Assembly: GCA_020631735.1 (NCBI GenBank)
Contig: CM036179.1
Coordinates: 28,573,063 to 28,637,062, forward strand
Source of the DNA: Saccharum officinarum
Lineage: Eukaryota > Streptophyta > Magnoliopsida > Poales > Poaceae
Length of the DNA stretch: 64,000 nucleotides
Direction of reading: 5' to 3'
In this document: in pieces, positions 59,301-64,000 of the stretch
Layout: each line of letters starts with the position of its first letter
Numbering within the stretch: the stretch's first letter is position 1
Notes under the pieces: generated by a model
The model's database searches: none
What the model saw: only the letters and a program-made list of their open reading frames with translations
What the model was told of the DNA's origin: nothing
Position numbers and translations under genes: made by a program

Positions 59301-62300
59301 TGATAGTGTTGTTGTGGTGTAATGCCCCAGAGTCCAAACGACTTATATCCACTCTGCACGCTAAGTGAACAACACCTACACCATCTCACATACGCTCTCA
59401 TCCTCACTTCACTAAAAGGATTAACCTAGGGATGGTGGGATGAACTCTAGAAGCCTTATATGTTGGTCTAACCCACCTTTAACAACCAAGGTGGGATTAG
59501 ACCCTTCATAATATCTCATTAATATGCACATGGGCCACTATGGGCCAAATTCCAAATTAGGTCGGATGTGACATGTGGTCATCTTAGTCTATATAGTTGT
59601 ATGCTTGCTAGATTGATGTCCAAGCCTCCGCTTGTACATTGAACACCACCTTAATAGGTGCTCTAGTTGATCTGTGTGTACACATATATAGTGTGAGCTA
59701 TAGTGTACACATGTTGTTTATACTAAATCTTACCTAGGTTGCTACTTGTCGTGCGGGTTGTTGTTGGTATTTCTTATGCTCAAGTAGAATATTCTGCAAG
59801 CACATAGAATACCATTATAGCATTTCACCCAAGAGTATTCCAAGGTATCGTATTTATCCTCAGAGAAACAATGGTTAAAGAATGTGACAACTAACTATCA
59901 TGTATCCACTAACCAATATACCAACTAAACTAGAGTGGGGGTAAGTGATATATATGATATGAGTGATGACACACATAGGAGAAGTTCCAAAGATAAATGA
60001 GTCATCTATTAAGCGAGGAGGACAACAAACGAGCAGAAGGTTTCCAAAGATATATCTCTACTTGCATGGTTCTAACTTAGCAAGTCAAGTTGTACCAAGC
60101 AAGAACAATGTTCATACACAATTGCGCTTTGGGTCACTAAGACACTTAGCAACAGAAAGGGATGAGAAGGGTGCTAAGACACCTAGCACAAGAAGGCTAG
60201 ATAGGTCTGTCACCCCTACTAGCTACCACAAACAAACCGTGGAGCAAGCCACAGACATAGGCAAGCATATAGTCCAGACACCATGTCTACACTATATCTC
60301 ACTACTCTAATATGACGTCCAGTGAAATTGATTAGAACACCGGGTTAGGGGCGATGAACCAGCACAAGAGTATACTGCCATTATCTTACTATCATACAAC
60401 TATGACTATACTAACAACCAATACAACACAACTAGTCATATTGTAATAAAGTAAAGTACTAAGTCTAAGTAGAGAAGATAACTATATAAGATAACTCAAG
60501 TCTTACAAAGAAAGAAAGGAACACTAGAACCATACCATACCTCCTTGAAGACTAGAGCTGGAGACCCGAGACTCACTCTAACTCCTAACACTACTACTAG
60601 TACTACATCTTAAGAGAGGGTGGAGAGCTTCTTCCTCTTGTGGTGTGTCATAAGAGTGAGGGGGTACCCCTCTATTTATAGTGGAGGCGGAGTAGGGGAT
60701 ACTCCACCGCCATGTTAGCGATCCGTGTGATGTCTTCTCATCACCATTGGATCAAACCGACCTTGATCCATGGCTAGGATGCTCCATAAGTGTGTTACTT
60801 TGCATGTACTCATGCATAGAGGTGGTGGAGTGCTTGTGGGTCCAAGTGGAGGGTTGGCTGGCCTAGGTTGTAATAAGTCGGCCAACTCCCCTACTGCCAT
60901 GTGGGACCCAATCCTTTGGAGTGAAAGCTGGCCCATTGATCAGGGCACTTGTGGTGGCCATGGGTGGGTCGACCGACCTACATGTGGGGTCGGCCGACCC
61001 CCTCCTTGACATGTGGGGCCTCCCCTCTGGTGTGGGACCTTGTACATCATTTCCCTTGTGTGTCGAGGTGAGGTAATGAAGAAGTGAGGGTCGGCCGACC
61101 TATGGGAGGGGTTGGCTGACCTTCCCTCATTGGCATGTGGGCCCTCTTGTCTTCTAGGGTGCTTGGTCCACTATCATGGTGAAGTGTGGGAGGTGTTAAA
61201 GTGTTGTAACATTGATTTCCTTGCAATGGTGAGTCATCGATCCGTGTGCCTTGATCATGAGCCATCCAAAGAAAGCACAAAGATGATCCAAGGGTCGAGA
61301 ATCATTTTGGGGTCATGTCACACGGATCATAGAGCTTGGGAAGGCTAGTAGGCCCAATGTAAGGGTCAGCCAACCCCACCTAGGGTCGCCTGACTGTTCA
61401 CGGTAGTTATTGTTCATTTTAAACTGTCAATAAAACATGAAAAAGGGCATATATCAACCTCCAACATAGAATTAGGGTTTGAACTGACATAATTCCATAG
61501 GTTTTGATGAATCTGTGTTTCTACAGGGGTTTATCAGGAAAAGGAGGCAAGATATCAAGGACGTCGGGCTAAAAAGCATATTCTACCACGAAACCAATTT
61601 GAGAAGAATATAGAAGACACGAGAAGGCGACCCACCGAAGGGGGGCCACCTGGCATAAGCCCAGGTTGGCCGACCCCACCCCAGGTCGGCCAACCTGGGG
61701 TCCACCTGTCAGCCATGGTCTTCTACGTCGGTTCCTCCACCGCCTTAGGGTTTGCATCTTCGTCGTTGATTGAAGTCGGTTTGATCCGAGGGCCATGGTT
61801 CATCCCACCGGCCTATATAAATAAGCCCTACTCCCCTCCTGGGAGAGAAGCCATTAAGCCAAGGAGCCAGAAGATCAGGAGGATCTCTTCTCCACCAGAG
61901 AATTAGATTAGCTACTCAAAGTTCTAGTATAGGCTAGCTAGCAAGGTTTTCGTAGAGTTCGGGCTCCTACTCAGGATTCTGGATTCATCGTCATCTGGAG
62001 GCTGGTATAGCCATTGTATCCCTCTTGTTATGACTTTATTCTATTTCAATATTATGTTTCTATTTATTATGTTCCTAGTATGCCCTAGTAGTATATTTGA
62101 TATAGTCATGACTGATAATGCGTTTATGCATAAGATCGCAAAGCGCTTAATTCAGTACTCGAGTGAGTTAAGTGGTCGACATTATGTAAGCCTGGTGCTT
62201 AGATATTGTTTGCCTATGGATGCACTCTATATGTCGGGTCATGTGGTAGATCACGGAAGTGACACTCCTGTCGAGTCCTTTGTAGTCCACTCTCTGTATG

Positions 62301-64000
62301 TAGAACAAGTACTGGTTGCGAAGGAAGTCTTGCTTTGTTCTTGATCTTCCTTAGTAATGTTCCTTATGCGTAGATGAAGACTCATTATGCTATACATGCT
62401 AGAGTGTATGAAAGACTTAGTAAATAAAAAACTACATAAGAATCTAATCTCTTAACTAATCTCCTGTCTAGTCTTACTAACTTATGAATTTCTATCTCTG
62501 GAATGTTATCAATATTTATACTTATCATTTATCATTATTGGCTTACCCCTGTTTGAGTATGTGTTATGTGATTGATTCCATCATGAGTAATGTACATTTG
62601 TTCATCATCTCTAGCCAACCCCTTAGCTCCTCCTTGTGGAAAAAATATAAATAACGATACCTAGAATACTCCTGGTAAAATGTTACAATGGTATAATTAT
62701 CCATGCGCTTGCAGATTACTTTTCATATCTTTATATTCTTTCTAGTCACATGAAATGACAAGATAACTACTTAGTAGTAACACTAAGTAATGCCAACAAA
62801 CATTTTTAGCTTCATTACCGGGGATGACAACCTGGTACAAATAGCTAAGAGTGTAGGTAATTAGTAAGTAACTATCCAAAACAAGTGTCAAGTTAATAAA
62901 TACCAACACTAACCCTGAGGAGTGGCCCCTAGCCCCACTTTGTTCCATTCAGCTTACACCTACATAGAAATACTCCATGAACATGTGGAACTAGTTATTG
63001 GATAAAATATGCTCATGCAATGCTCATTTCCTTTTAATCCAAGGCATGTTGACGGTGTTTTGAGTATGTGAAATTATGACATTATCACCGTCAACAATTG
63101 TTCTGGTAGCTAGATAGCTAGTAGATGGTGACAGCGCTATCTAGCCTTCATCATCCACCATGTGTTGTAGGCAAGTTATTAAAATGTAGGGCCACCCTTT
63201 TAGTTGCTTCGGGCAAGATTTTTGTCCTCTCTTTTGTCCCGTGCACACGTGATGTGGATTCAGTCAGCTTGATATATCTGTATACCCATAAGTTGTTGCA
63301 TACCTGTTGAAGCCCAAACCCCAAAACCCTAACCCTAAAGGAGCTCGTGAGAGAAGAGGAGATGGTCATCGAAGAAAGTGAGGAGGTCACCGTAATTAGA
63401 GCTGTCAAAGTTGCTCCCTGGGATTTGGATTTCTTACATAGGTTCATCCTCCTTCCTTCTTGTTCATCCCATTTTATTTCCTTTTCTAGATTACCTTGAT
63501 TCTGATTAGAGATGGCAATCCTACCGGCAGGTATTGCACTAGATGGATGTAGAGGTGGGTACATAATTCTACCAATGGGTGTGGGTACAAAAATTCTACA
63601 CACGGATACACGTGTGGATATGTCGTTTCACTCGTTGCTGAAAATAGAAAGAATCTCATCTATTATAGTGATAATCTAACTTGTAGGTGCGGGTACCCAC
63701 GGCTATCGTAGTCGACATGTGTGGGTACAGGTACAAAATCTTACTCATGGATATGAGTGCAGGTGTGAAATCTTACCTGATAGGCAATTTTTTGCGAGTG
63801 GGTATTTTCTCCAGACACTCCTTACCCGATACTATACCATCTCTATCTCCAATAGTGGCTTAATTTCCTTTTTGCGATGCTCTAAATTTAAATCTATATA
63901 ACAAACACTACTACAAAAAACTTTTCTGAGGTGGGCAAAAATGATTAATCAAGGCAGGCATCGCAATTGCCTCGGTCTAAAGGTCATAGTAAATGGATCT
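56317..64000. repeat. Second copy of the 40088-47774 block
   Basis: It begins at the first base after the gap and runs to the window end. It contains the same LTR-like sequence (about 56529-57340), GTATCC-rich remnant (about 57997-58761), inverted-end element (59794-62716), hAT-like MITE (63507-63845) and the start of CACTA-3 (63906). The near-absence of substitutions against nine single-base indels points to a redundant contig or two sequencing versions of one locus. Confidence 0.97.
63906..64000. mobile_element. CACTA-3 second copy, cut by window end
   Basis: Starts CACTACTACAAAAAAC after AAA, identical to 47680 onward. Only its first 95 bases are in the window. Confidence 0.85.

Overview
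The window is a transposon-dense stretch of a grass nuclear genome. The evidence is three-exon alpha-expansin genes with a grass-type layout, a GC-rich type III polyketide synthase split at the conserved Cys codon, and CACTA, hAT and PIF/Harbinger elements with textbook target-site duplications (TSDs). A panicoid grass (sorghum, sugarcane or Miscanthus type) is the most natural reading. The species cannot be fixed from sequence alone. I found no bacterial genes, CRISPR arrays, tRNA or rRNA genes. || Positions 1-39413 hold an expansin cluster that exists as two tandem copies. Unit 1 (1-16003; its start lies before the window) and unit 2 (22612-39413) each carry, in order, an intact alpha-expansin (EXPA-a), a decayed expansin (EXPA-b) whose exon 2 is split by a 541-bp hAT element, a non-autonomous CACTA element (CACTA-1), and a third expansin (EXPA-c) with exon-2 frameshifts. 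After the duplication unit 1 gained a Tourist-like MITE and an LTR retrotransposon inside CACTA-1. Unit 2 gained a second CACTA with transposase remnants (CACTA-2) and two related hAT MITEs. Shared versus private insertions therefore give a relative history of the locus. The spacer 16004-22611 is non-coding: degenerate retroelement-like sequence, two arrays of a CTTGCAACATA-type repeat and a 637-bp PIF/Harbinger-like element. || Positions 39837-39936 and 56217-56316 are runs of 100 N. Between them lies a separate segment. Its first part (40088-47774) is repetitive. It is followed by a small CACTA element (CACTA-3), several MITEs, and a two-exon type III polyketide synthase gene (50073-54241) with an intact Cys-His-Asn triad but a remodelled pocket. 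An hAT-like element starts 18 bp after its stop codon. || After the second gap, 56317-64000 repeats 40088-47774 almost base for base. I found nine single-base indels, mostly in homopolymers, and no substitutions. This looks more like the same locus placed twice in the assembly than like biology. || The expressed gene content supported here is small: cell-wall loosening (expansins) and phenylpropanoid or polyketide metabolism (the PKS). The rest is a record of mobile-element activity. I saw no wholly new system. The most informative signals are the nested insertions, the decay history of the expansins and the reshaped PKS active site.
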